Source of the DNA: JANYHF01 sp031367715
GTDB lineage: Bacteria > Pseudomonadota > Alphaproteobacteria > Rhizobiales > Hyphomicrobiaceae
DNA: 42,612 nucleotides
Assembly (NCBI GenBank): GCA_031367715.1
Contig: JANLQJ010000161.1
Coordinates: forward strand, 1-42,612
Direction: 5' to 3'
Each line of letters opens with the position of its first letter. The stretch's first letter is position 1. The translations under genes were made by a program, and so were the position numbers. Below are positions 8,653 to 16,376 of the stretch, in pieces. The notes under the pieces were generated by a model. The model was not told where the DNA came from. It made no database searches and saw only the letters and a list, made by a program, of their open reading frames with translations.

Positions 8653-9176
8653 GATTTCGGCCCGAGCTGGCGCTCGATCTCGATCAGGCGCAGACAGGCA
8701 CGCGCCGCCTCGCCGCCCTTGTTGGCCTTGCCGCCGTCAGCGCGAGCCAGGGCCTGGGCTTCGGTGTTGACGGTCAAAAGCGCGTTGCCGAGCAGCACGC
8801 CGTGGCGCAGCGCGATCTCCATCAGCCCGCGATTGGCCTCGTTGCAGACCGTGTCGTAGTGGCTGGTCTCGCCGCGGATGACGCAGCCGAGGATGACGGC
8901 GCCATCGTAGGATCTCTTTTCAAGAGCAGCAAAACGTCCGATGCGGTCGGCATGCACGAGGGCCGCCAGCGCCTGCGGCAGCTCGAGCGCGCCGGGCACA
9001 GCGATGCGCGTCGCCCTACCACCGGCAGCCACAATGACGGCCAGCGCGCCTTCGGCCAGCGGGTTGGTGATATGGGCGTAATACGGCGCCTCAAGAATGA
9101 GCACGCGCACGCCCTGCAAGGTTTGAGCGGCGGAAGCGGTGTTTGTCTGGCGCAAGACCATGAGGGTGGTGCTCAA
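8649..9176 (-). CDS. ribH: 6,7-dimethyl-8-ribityllumazine synthase
   Basis: A 175-residue lumazine synthase, the penultimate step of riboflavin synthesis. It condenses 5-amino-6-ribitylaminouracil with 3,4-dihydroxybutanone phosphate. Family motifs are present: VPGALELPQAL, DGAVILGCVIRGETSHYD with the catalytic His, and GKANKGGEAARACL near the end. The first 20 residues are variable, so a slightly later start is possible. The chosen ATG overlaps the ribE stop by 4 bases and the gene's own stop overlaps nusB. The enzyme is cytoplasmic and normally assembles into pentamers or icosahedra. Confidence 0.95.
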   Translation of the reverse strand: MSTTLMVLRQTNTASAAQTLQGVRVLILEAPYYAHITNPLAEGALAVIVAAGGRATRIAVPGALELPQALAALVHADRIGRFAALEKRSYDGAVILGCVIRGETSHYDTVCNEANRGLMEIALRHGVLLGNALLTVNTEAQALARADGGKANKGGEAARACLRLIEIERQLGPKS

Positions 9177-9775
9177 TTCGGAGTGTGGGTTTCGCCGAGC
9201 CTTGCCACATAGCGGGCCATCAGGTCCACCTCGAAATTGACGTCGTCGCCGTGCCGGGCGGTGCCCCAGGTGGTTACGGCGAGCGTATGCGGGATCAGGT
9301 TGACGCCGAACGTGCTGCCGGAAACCTCGTTGACGGTGAGCGAGGTGCCATCGAGCGCGACCGAGCCTTTGCGGGCAACGAAGCGTGCGAGATCTGGGGC
9401 GACTTCAAAAGTGAAGCGCGTGTGCTCGCCGTCCGCACGGACCGACACGATCTTGGCCAGGCCATCGACGTGTCCCGCGACCATGTGGCCGCCGAGTTCG
9501 TCGCCGAGCTTCATGGAGCGTTCGAGATTCATGCGCGTGCCCGTCCGCCAGATGTCGAGCGTCGTGACGGCGAGGGTTTCGGGCGAGACGTCAACGGCGA
9601 TCGCCGTGCGGCCGTCATTATGCACACGAATTTGCGTGACGGTGAGGCAGCAACCGGCGCAGGCGATGGAGGCGCCGATGGCGATGCTCTCGGCGGAGTA
9701 GTTGCACGCGATGACAAAGCGGCCGGGGTCGCGCGCGACGACCTCGCCGATGTCGGAGATGATACCAGTGAACAT
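9173..9775 (-). CDS. ribE: Riboflavin synthase, alpha subunit
   Basis: A 200-residue riboflavin synthase, which dismutates two lumazines to riboflavin. The canonical N-terminus MFTGIISDIGEV is present. The two lumazine-binding repeats are visible, the first with GCCLTVTQI and the second with VALDGTSLTVNEV. The frame runs 10 codons further upstream, but MFTGI is the invariant family start and has GGAG 6 bases before it, so 9775 was chosen. It overlaps ribH by 4 bases. A 181-bp gap with a large palindrome separates it from ribD. Confidence 0.95.
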   Translation of the reverse strand: MFTGIISDIGEVVARDPGRFVIACNYSAESIAIGASIACAGCCLTVTQIRVHNDGRTAIAVDVSPETLAVTTLDIWRTGTRMNLERSMKLGDELGGHMVAGHVDGLAKIVSVRADGEHTRFTFEVAPDLARFVARKGSVALDGTSLTVNEVSGSTFGVNLIPHTLAVTTWGTARHGDDVNFEVDLMARYVARLGETHTPN

Positions 9776-9851
9776 GGGGTGCTCCGGGGACATGATGGTC
9801 ATCATCGGCTTTGCCGGCTGATGGGGTGACTACGGATCTATCACCGATGAC

Positions 9852-9897
9852 GAACTTCGTGTCACCGTTCACTGCAGCGAATGGGGACACGAAGTTC
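9852..9897. repeat. 46-bp near-perfect palindrome between ribD and ribE
   Basis: GAACTTCGTGTC (9852-9863) and GACACGAAGTTC (9886-9897) are perfectly complementary. The 22 bases between also pair around a central CTGCAG, giving 20 of 23 matching positions. A degenerate inverted copy of the right arm overlaps the ribD stop (9949-9974, 21 of 26 identical). It could act as a hairpin between the two rib genes or be the remnant of a small mobile repeat. Confidence 0.65.
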
Positions 9898-9956
9898 ATT
9901 TCCGGCTCCGGCAGCGGGACTCTATAACTGAATTCCATGCTGGCCGAAAATGAACA

Positions 9957-11090
9957 TCATGTCCCCGCCCGCTGAAACCGGAACCACTTGTCGCCGCCGA
10001 TTTCGCTTTGTTCGACTAGGTCCATTTTCGTACCGTGCAATCCCGACAACCGCTCGAAAGTTACCGGCTGGTCGAAGACACTTTTGCCCCAGTTCGCGGC
10101 CGACTCTGGTTTCCAATTCACGAAAATGATCGCCTCATCGAGCAGGCCGCGTCCGGCAAACGCCGCCCAGACCGTTCGTCCGCCCTCGACCATCAGCCGG
10201 GTGATGCCAGCGTCGGCCAGAACCTTGGCGGCCTCATCGACGTCGGGACGGCAGTTGGCGCCATCAACGACGAACACTCGAACGCCCAGCTCTTCCAGTG
10301 CTGCCCGCTTCTCTTGGGGTGCCGCGCCAGTCGTTAGCACCCAGACGGGTATCTCGCGGGCGCTGCCGGCAAGTTTGGTCGTTGGTGTCAGCGCATCGAG
10401 TGTGCCGTCCAAGATGACGCGGACTGGCGAGCGGTGTTCCAGTCCTGGAAGGCGGCAGGACAATTCCGGGTCGTCAGCGCGCACGGTGCCGCTACCAACC
10501 AGGATGGCATCGGAATGAGCGCGGTACCGATGGCCCATGGCGCGCGCTTGGGGGCTCGTGACGAAGTTTGCCCGCCCGCCGCCTCCAGTTGGAACCGTGA
10601 GATCATCCATTAGCGCCATCTTGATCAACACCGCTGGCCGGCGCTCGGTCACGCGCCGGATATGCCCCAGTGTCACCCACCGGCACGCCTTGGCCTCCAC
10701 GCCCACCTCGACCTCGAGTCCCGCCGCGCGCAGCAATGCCAGCCCATGGCCAGCCACACGGCTGTCCGGGTCCTCGATCCCCACCACCACGCGTGCCACC
10801 CCTGCCGCGATCACCGCCTCGGCGCACGGCCCGGTCTTGCCAACGTGCGAGCATGGCTCCAGCGTCACATACAGCGTCGCCCCGCGCGCGGCCGCGCCGG
10901 CCATCCGCAGCGCCTCGGTCTCGGCATGTGGACGGCCGCCCGCTTGCGTCACGGCGCGGGTGATCTCCACCCCATCCCGCACCAACACAGCGCCCACGCA
11001 TGGATTGGGCCTGGTGGTGCCCAGCCCGCTCGCCGCCATCGCGACGGCGACCTTCATCCACCGCCCATCCATCTCCGCCTGCTCACTCAC
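9957..11090 (-). CDS. ribD: Bifunctional diaminohydroxyphosphoribosylaminopyrimidine deaminase / uracil reductase
   Basis: A 377-residue two-domain enzyme catalysing the second and third steps of riboflavin synthesis. The N-terminal deaminase carries the zinc site: His55-Ala-Glu57 (RPHAETEAL), then Cys80 and Cys89 (EPCSHVGKTGPC). The C-terminal reductase domain (from about residue 150) shows VDGANC and LMVEGGRTVWAAF motifs that bind NADPH and substrate. The length matches the family. The start overlaps the nrdR stop by 4 bases. The stop lies inside a sequence related to the palindrome that follows it. Confidence 0.95.
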   Translation of the reverse strand: MSEQAEMDGRWMKVAVAMAASGLGTTRPNPCVGAVLVRDGVEITRAVTQAGGRPHAETEALRMAGAAARGATLYVTLEPCSHVGKTGPCAEAVIAAGVARVVVGIEDPDSRVAGHGLALLRAAGLEVEVGVEAKACRWVTLGHIRRVTERRPAVLIKMALMDDLTVPTGGGGRANFVTSPQARAMGHRYRAHSDAILVGSGTVRADDPELSCRLPGLEHRSPVRVILDGTLDALTPTTKLAGSAREIPVWVLTTGAAPQEKRAALEELGVRVFVVDGANCRPDVDEAAKVLADAGITRLMVEGGRTVWAAFAGRGLLDEAIIFVNWKPESAANWGKSVFDQPVTFERLSGLHGTKMDLVEQSEIGGDKWFRFQRAGT

Positions 11091-11560
11091 CCGTCGCCAT
11101 CCTCGCCTTTGTCGCCGGCCAGTTCCTCCAGCACGTCTTCGAAATCGCGCGCGTCGCGGAAATCACGGTAAACGGAGGCAAACCGCACATAGCCGACGCC
11201 ATCCAGCCCCTTCAGCGCCTCCATGGCCAGCTCGCCGACCGTCTGAGAGGTCACCTCGCCATCACTGTTGCTCTCCAATTTGCGCACGATGTCGTTGATC
11301 AGCCGCTCAACGCGCTCCATCTCGACCGGCCGCTTGCGCAGTGCCATGGTGATCGAACGAGCCAGCTTCTCGCGATCGAACGGGGCCCGTCTGCCAGAGC
11401 GCTTCAACACCGTCAGTTCCTTCAGCTGCACGCGCTCGAAGGTCGTAAACCGTCCCTCGCAGGCCGAGCAGACGCGCCGGCGCCTGATCGCGCTGTCGTC
11501 CTCGGTCGGACGGCTGTCCTTTACCTGGGTCTCGGAACTGGCGCAAAACGGGCAGCGCAT
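11087..11560 (-). CDS. nrdR: Transcriptional repressor NrdR
   Basis: A 157-residue NrdR. An N-terminal zinc ribbon (Cys3, Cys6, Cys31, Cys34; MRCPFC and CSAC) is followed by an ATP-cone domain (VLKRSGRRAPFDREKL to VRFASVYRDF). The family senses ATP/dATP and represses ribonucleotide reductase genes at NrdR boxes. It heads the minus-strand operon nrdR-ribD-ribE-ribH-nusB, a common alphaproteobacterial order. The acidic tail (EELAGDKGEDGDG) is a lineage-specific extension. The 85-bp gap to the divergent epimerase gene must hold its promoter. Confidence 0.96.
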   Translation of the reverse strand: MRCPFCASSETQVKDSRPTEDDSAIRRRRVCSACEGRFTTFERVQLKELTVLKRSGRRAPFDREKLARSITMALRKRPVEMERVERLINDIVRKLESNSDGEVTSQTVGELAMEALKGLDGVGYVRFASVYRDFRDARDFEDVLEELAGDKGEDGDG

Positions 11561-11645
11561 GGGGGCCTGAAGGTTGTTGAGGTTGGCGCGGGCGCGCTAG
11601 AATTCATGCAATGACCCGCCGTCACACGCAATATAAGGATTGGCT

Positions 11646-12632
11646 ATGCCTGTTCCCACACTGACTGCCTGTATCGAGTGCTGGCCGATCGCCGGGGAAT
11701 TCCGCATTTCGCGCGGCGCCAAGACCCAGGCGGTGGTGGTGGTCGCCGAATTGCGCGACGGCGTGCACATCGGCCGCGGCGAATGCACGCCCTACGCCCG
11801 CTATGGCGAAACCTCCGAGGGCGTGCTGGCGGCCATTGTGGCGATGGCACCGGCCTTGGCCGAGGGGCTGACGCGCGGGCAGCTGCAATCGGCTCTGCCG
11901 CCCGGCGCCGCCCGCAATGCGCTCGACTGCGCGTTGTGGGATCTTGAGGCCAAGCGCTCCGGTATGCCGGTGCATCGGCTGGCGGGACTGCAGCCGCCGC
12001 AGCCGCTGACCACAGTCTACACGCTCAGCCTCGATGAACCAATCGCGATGCGCACCAAAGCCGCCACGACCGGGCAATATCCTTGGCTCAAGGTCAAGCT
12101 CGGCGGCCAGCACGATGGCGCACGCCTGGTCGCTATTCGGCAGGCCCGCCCCGATGCGCGGCTGATCGTCGATGCCAACGAAGCCTGGACCGCCGAGACC
12201 CTGGAAATTCTGTTCCACCTCTGCATCATGGCAGATGTCGAGTTGATCGAGCAGCCGCTGCCACAAGGCGCCGATGCAGCGTTGGCGCAGGTGCCGCGTC
12301 CGATCCCGGTCTGCGCCGATGAAAGCGCCCACGTTGCCGCCGACGTGGCCGCGCTGGCGGATCGCTATGACGCCGTCAACATCAAGCTCGACAAGACGGG
12401 TGGTCTCACGGAGGCGCTGGTCATGAAGGCGGCGGCGCAGGCGGCCGGATTGAAGGTGATGGTCGGCTGCATGGTCGCAACCTCGTTGGCCATGGCCCCG
12501 GCGCTACTGGTGGCGCAAGGCGCCGACTGGGTCGATCTGGATGGACCGCTGTTGCTGGCCAAAGATCGCCTGCCGAGGCTGGTCTATGACGGTCCGCGGG
12601 TGGCCGCCGGTCCGCCGGAACTCTGGGGCTAG
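11646..12632 (+). CDS. Dipeptide epimerase (L-Ala-D/L-Glu epimerase type, enolase superfamily)
   Basis: A 328-residue member of the muconate-lactonizing-enzyme subgroup of the enolase superfamily. The general bases are Lys149/Lys151 (LKVKLGG) and Lys250 (IKLDKTGG). The magnesium ligands are Asp176 (DANEAW), Glu202 (EQPLP) and Asp225 (ADES). This pattern matches L-Ala-D/L-Glu epimerases, which recycle murein dipeptides, though the exact dipeptide cannot be read. ATG 11646 is chosen over the in-frame TTG at 11640 because AAGGA sits 6 bases before it. It is divergent from nrdR and stands alone. Confidence 0.85.
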   Translation: MPVPTLTACIECWPIAGEFRISRGAKTQAVVVVAELRDGVHIGRGECTPYARYGETSEGVLAAIVAMAPALAEGLTRGQLQSALPPGAARNALDCALWDLEAKRSGMPVHRLAGLQPPQPLTTVYTLSLDEPIAMRTKAATTGQYPWLKVKLGGQHDGARLVAIRQARPDARLIVDANEAWTAETLEILFHLCIMADVELIEQPLPQGADAALAQVPRPIPVCADESAHVAADVAALADRYDAVNIKLDKTGGLTEALVMKAAAQAAGLKVMVGCMVATSLAMAPALLVAQGADWVDLDGPLLLAKDRLPRLVYDGPRVAAGPPELWG

Positions 12633-12759
12633 CTCCAAGAGGGCGGGCGCAGGCCGCCGACGCCATGGGGGCCCGCCGGACAGCATAAATGCCGAGACCC
12701 TTGTGTCAGGAACTTGCGACAAGAAAGTATTTGACGCCTCTTGCATCCATTCAACCACT

Positions 12760-12784
12760 ATATATTCAAATTGTTTGAATATAT
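12760..12784. promoter_or_regulatory. AT-rich perfect palindrome upstream of the fhs leader
   Basis: ATATATTCAAA (12760-12770), a TTG centre and TTTGAATATAT (12774-12784) form a 25-bp perfect inverted repeat in an otherwise GC-rich region. Its size and AT-rich symmetry fit an operator for a dimeric regulator (MarR or TetR size class). No regulator gene is adjacent. A TTGACG at 12731-12736 is a possible -35 element, but I found no well-spaced -10. Confidence 0.45.
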
Positions 12785-12786
12785 CT

Positions 12787-12950
12787 ATGTCGTATCGTAG
12801 TGTTTCACATCTTCTACTACTACGGGGCGCCGCTGTGTGGGCGCCGGAAGGCTGTTTGTACTTTGACTACCCTACGCGGCCTTCCGGTGCCTGCGCTCCC
12901 GCCTGCTTGTCCCTTCCCGGCTCACCCCGAGGGAGCAGCGCAGCATGCAG
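12787..12950 (+). ncRNA. Candidate structured leader RNA upstream of fhs
   Basis: The 446-bp region before fhs holds mutually exclusive hairpins. GGCGCC at 12826-12831 can pair with GGCGCC at 12840-12845. Alternatively 12840-12852 pairs with 12879-12891 (13 bp, one G-U). A third stem pairs CTGCGCT (12891-12897) with AGCGCAG (12937-12943) and competes for base 12891. Just upstream, in frame with ATG 12787, lies CTT-CTA-CTA-CTA, four Leu codons of which three are the rare CUA. The layout recalls attenuators, but there is no U-tract, no good ribosome-binding site for the ATG and no nearby stop in that frame. It matches no riboswitch class I can recognise. Confidence 0.35.
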
Positions 12951-13078
12951 AAACTCCGGCGTCGCAAACGCGCCACCGCATGCCGCGAAGGCACTTGCAA
13001 GCGGGCGCGTGCCATGGCCAATGAGCGGAGAACTTTCCCATCGCGACTGCGCGCCGCAAAATCAGAAGGAACGTGCCC

Positions 13079-14758
13079 ATGGCCGAGGTAAAGAGCGATA
13101 TCGAGATCGCGCGCGCCGCCAAAAAAAAACCGATCCAGGATATCGGCGCCAAGCTCGGCATCCCGACCGAGCATCTTGAGCCTTACGGGCACGACAAGGC
13201 CAAGGTGTCGTCGCAGTTCATCAAGTCGCTGGCCAACAAGCCGGACGGTAAGCTGATCCTGGTCACGGCCATCAACCCGACCCCGGCGGGCGAAGGCAAG
13301 ACAACGACCACGGTCGGCCTCGGCGACGGTCTCAACCGCATCGGCAAAAAGGCCGCGATCTGCCTGCGCGAGCCCTCGCTCGGCCCATGCTTCGGCGTCA
13401 AGGGCGGCGCGGCCGGCGGGGGCTATGCCCAGGTCGTGCCGATGGAGGACATCAACCTGCATTTCACTGGCGATTTCCACGCCATCACCTCGGCGCACAA
13501 TCTGCTCTCGGCACTGCTCGATAACTCGATGTATTGGGGCAACCCGCATGCGCTTGATCCGCGCAAGATCGCCTGGCGCCGGGTCATGGACATGAACGAC
13601 CGCTCGTTGCGCGAGATCGTCGTCGGCCTGGGTGCCGGCGCCAATGGCATGGTGCGCGAGACCGGCTTCGATATCACGGTCGCCTCCGAGGTGATGGCGA
13701 TCTTGTGCCTGGCCAATGACCGGGCCGATCTGGAAAAGCGTATTGGCCAGATCATCGTCGGCTACAACCGGGACAAGAAGGCCGTCACCGCCAAGGATCT
13801 GAAGGCCGACGGCGCCATGACGGTGCTGTTGGAAAAGGCCATTCAGCCCAATCTGGTGCAGACCCTGGAGAACAACCCCGCCTTCATCCACGGCGGGCCG
13901 TTTGCCAATATCGCACATGGTTGCAATTCGGTGATCGCGACCAAGACGGCGCTGAAGCTCGCCGACTATGTCGTGACAGAGGCAGGCTTCGGCGCCGATC
14001 TCGGGGCGGAAAAATTCTTCGACATCAAGTGCCGGCAGGCGGGCCTGCAGCCGTCGGCAGCGGTGATTGTTGCGACCATCCGTGCCCTGAAGATGAACGG
14101 TGGTATCGCCAAGAACGATCTCGGCAAGGAGAATGTCGAGGCGCTGACCAAGGGCTGCGCCAATCTCGGCCGCCATATCGAGAACGTGAAAAGTTTCGGC
14201 GTGCCGGTGATCGTCGCCATCAACCGCTTCACCACCGACAGCGATGCCGAAATCGCGGCCATCAAGGCCTATGCCAAGACGCAGGGCGTCGAAGCGGTCC
14301 TATGCGAGCATTGGGCCAAGGGCTCGGCGGGAACCGAGGAATTGGCCCACAAGGTGGTCGCCCTTATCGATGCGACGCCGGCCAATTTCGCGCCGCTGTA
14401 CCCGTCGGAGTTGACACTGTGGGACAAGATCAACACCATCTGCCGCAAAATCTACCGCGCCGACAAGGCGACGGCGGACAAGAAGATCACGGATCAGTTG
14501 ACCGCTTGGGAGCTTGCCGGCTTCGGCAAGCTACCGGTCTGCATGGCCAAGACGCAGTATTCCTTCACCACCAATCCCGACCTGCGCGGTGCCCCAACCG
14601 GCCACATCGTGCCGATCCGCGAGGTGCGCCTGTCGGCCGGAGCCGGTTTCGTCGTGGCGGTCGCCGGCGACATCATGACCATGCCGGGGCTGCCGAAAGT
14701 TCCGTCCGCCGAGGTCATCCGCTTCAACGAGGCGGGCCAGATCGAGGGGCTGTTCTAA
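13079..14758 (+). CDS. fhs: Formate-tetrahydrofolate ligase
   Basis: A 559-residue ATP-dependent 10-formyl-THF synthetase, which activates formate for one-carbon metabolism. The P-loop TPAGEGKTT lies at about residues 68-76. Family signatures include EPSLGPCFGVKGGAAGGGYAQV (about residues 98-119) and PFANIAHGCNSV. The length matches bacterial Fhs. ATG 13079 (MAEVKSDIEIA) is preferred over the in-frame GTG at 13073 because AAGGAA lies 7 bases before it. The gene is preceded by a long leader. The BenE-type transporter follows after 23 bases and may be co-transcribed. Confidence 0.97.
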   Translation: MAEVKSDIEIARAAKKKPIQDIGAKLGIPTEHLEPYGHDKAKVSSQFIKSLANKPDGKLILVTAINPTPAGEGKTTTTVGLGDGLNRIGKKAAICLREPSLGPCFGVKGGAAGGGYAQVVPMEDINLHFTGDFHAITSAHNLLSALLDNSMYWGNPHALDPRKIAWRRVMDMNDRSLREIVVGLGAGANGMVRETGFDITVASEVMAILCLANDRADLEKRIGQIIVGYNRDKKAVTAKDLKADGAMTVLLEKAIQPNLVQTLENNPAFIHGGPFANIAHGCNSVIATKTALKLADYVVTEAGFGADLGAEKFFDIKCRQAGLQPSAAVIVATIRALKMNGGIAKNDLGKENVEALTKGCANLGRHIENVKSFGVPVIVAINRFTTDSDAEIAAIKAYAKTQGVEAVLCEHWAKGSAGTEELAHKVVALIDATPANFAPLYPSELTLWDKINTICRKIYRADKATADKKITDQLTAWELAGFGKLPVCMAKTQYSFTTNPDLRGAPTGHIVPIREVRLSAGAGFVVAVAGDIMTMPGLPKVPSAEVIRFNEAGQIEGLF

Positions 14759-14781
14759 GCCCGTCCATCGAAAGCTGAACC

Positions 14782-15945
14782 ATGCGGTTGTCGCTCTTGA
14801 CGAACTCCGTCGTCGCGGCCCTGGTCGGCTTTGGCGGCACCATCGCGATCATCATCGAGGCGGCGCATCGGCTGAATGCGACGCCCGCTGAGTTGATCTC
14901 GTGGGTGGTGGCAGTGTGCTTCGCGCAGACCGTTGCTGGAATTGTGCTCAGCGTCTGGCATCGTATTCCCGTCGTCATCGCCTGGTCGACGCCGGGGGCG
15001 GCGCTGATTGCCGCCGCACCGCCCGGCATGGACATGCACGCGGGCGTTGCGGCGTTTCTGCTGGCAGCGGTGCTGATCTGCCTGACCGCGTTGATCCGTC
15101 CCCTGACACGTCTCATCGAGCAGATCCCGCTAGCGTTGGGCGCTGCCATGCTGGCGGGCGTGCTGCTGCATTTCATCCTGCTGGCGGTGGCAAGCGCGCA
15201 AACGCAGCTCTCTTTAGTCCTGAGCATCCTGGCCGTGTTTGTGCTCGGCCGCCTGCTGACGCCGACGCTGGCTGCCATCGAGGCGCTGATCGCGGGGGTG
15301 CTGCTGAGCCTTGCGCTGAACCTGGCTGGGCCGATGCCGGCAGCGTTCACCTGGTCGAACCCGGTGTTGATCGAACCGCGCTTTGATGCGGCGTCCTTGA
15401 TCGGGTTGGGCCTGCCGCTGTTCCTGGTTACCATGGCGTCGCAAAACCTGCCCGGCGCCGCAGTGTTGCGAACCGCTGGTTACAACCCGCCGATGCCTTC
15501 GATCCTGGGCGTCACCGGTTCTTGCTCGGTGCTTGCGGCGTTTTTCGGATCGCACACGGTCAATCTCGCCGCCCTCACGGCAGCGCTGTGCACGGGGCCA
15601 GATACCCATCCCGAGATGGCCAGGCGCTGGCCAGCCGGTGTTGTTTTTGCGCTCTGTTTCGCCGTGTTCGGCGTTTGCGCAGCACCGCTGATTGGTGTGC
15701 TGACGGCCATGCCGGTAGAGTTGATCCGGGTCGTCGCCGGTCTCGCCCTGATCGGACCACTGAGCGGAGCGCTGACCAGTGCGCTCGCCAACGAGCAGGA
15801 TCGGTTCGCCGCCATGGCGACGTTTGCCGTGACCGCCTCGGGTCTCACCTTTGCCGGCGTCGGCGCGCCGTTCTGGGGGCTGCTGGTCGGGCTCGCGGTG
15901 CTGGGGTTGGAGCGGGTGAAGTCAAACTTTGCCATGGCACGGTGA
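14782..15945 (+). CDS. BenE-family benzoate/proton symporter-like membrane protein
   Basis: A 387-residue polytopic inner-membrane protein with about 11-12 hydrophobic spans and the BenE family motif WSTPGAAL at residues 68-75, repeated family features GVTGSCSVLAAFFGSHTVNLAA and FAAMATFAVTASGLTFAGVGAPFWG. The family includes benzoate uptake proteins, but many members have no known substrate, and no aromatic catabolic genes are nearby. It starts 23 bases after fhs and ends 4 bases before arfB, so the three may form one transcript. Confidence 0.8.
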   Translation: MRLSLLTNSVVAALVGFGGTIAIIIEAAHRLNATPAELISWVVAVCFAQTVAGIVLSVWHRIPVVIAWSTPGAALIAAAPPGMDMHAGVAAFLLAAVLICLTALIRPLTRLIEQIPLALGAAMLAGVLLHFILLAVASAQTQLSLVLSILAVFVLGRLLTPTLAAIEALIAGVLLSLALNLAGPMPAAFTWSNPVLIEPRFDAASLIGLGLPLFLVTMASQNLPGAAVLRTAGYNPPMPSILGVTGSCSVLAAFFGSHTVNLAALTAALCTGPDTHPEMARRWPAGVVFALCFAVFGVCAAPLIGVLTAMPVELIRVVAGLALIGPLSGALTSALANEQDRFAAMATFAVTASGLTFAGVGAPFWGLLVGLAVLGLERVKSNFAMAR

Positions 15946-15949
15946 CACC

Positions 15950-16372
15950 ATGCTGCATGTACCGCCCGACATCACAATCGCCGACTGGGAATTGCTAGAG
16001 ACTTTTATCCGCGCGTCCGGCCCGGGCGGGCAGAACGTCAACAAGGTGTCGACAGCGGTCGAGCTGCGCTTCGATATGCGCGGCTCGCCTAGTTTGACGC
16101 CGGGGGTCAAGACGCGGCTCGCGGGCATTGCCGGCCGCCTGCTGACCAAGGATGGCGTGATCGTCATCCGTGCCGACCGCTTCCGCACGCAGGACCGCAA
16201 TCGCGGTGATGCCCGCGACCGGCTGGCCGCACTGATTGCCGAGGCCGCCGTGCCGCCCAAGCCGCGCGTCAAGACGCGGCCGACCCGCGCCTCGAAGGAA
16301 CGGCGGCTAGAATCCAAGAGTGTGCGCGGCAGCCTCAAACGCTCCCGGCGCGACACGGCATCGGAGGAATAA
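15950..16372 (+). CDS. arfB: ArfB/YaeJ-type peptidyl-tRNA hydrolase (ribosome rescue factor)
   Basis: A 140-residue stand-alone release-factor catalytic domain with the GGQ motif at residues 26-28 (ASGPGGQNVNKVSTAVELR). It has a basic, unstructured C-terminal tail (KERRLESKSVRGSLKRSRR) that in ArfB enters the empty mRNA channel of stalled ribosomes. Its role is hydrolysis of peptidyl-tRNA on non-stop complexes. ATG 15950 is chosen 4 bases after the upstream stop; the frame opens at a TTG seven codons earlier, inside the transporter gene. There is no codon-recognition domain, as expected. Confidence 0.92.
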   Translation: MLHVPPDITIADWELLETFIRASGPGGQNVNKVSTAVELRFDMRGSPSLTPGVKTRLAGIAGRLLTKDGVIVIRADRFRTQDRNRGDARDRLAALIAEAAVPPKPRVKTRPTRASKERRLESKSVRGSLKRSRRDTASEE

Positions 16373-16376
16373 CGGT

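Noticed and set aside
12843..12852. GCCGGAAGGC, resembling the SRP RNA tetraloop
   Set aside because: The conserved flanking internal-loop bases (CAGG before, AGCAG after) are missing, so this is not SRP RNA.
12787..12950. 6S RNA as an explanation of the fhs leader
   Set aside because: No long closing stem or central bubble could be drawn, and 6S usually lies near zapA and the formyl-THF cyclo-ligase gene instead.
12872..14176. A 434-codon minus-strand frame opposite fhs
   Set aside because: It lies antisense to a fully conserved gene and matches no family.
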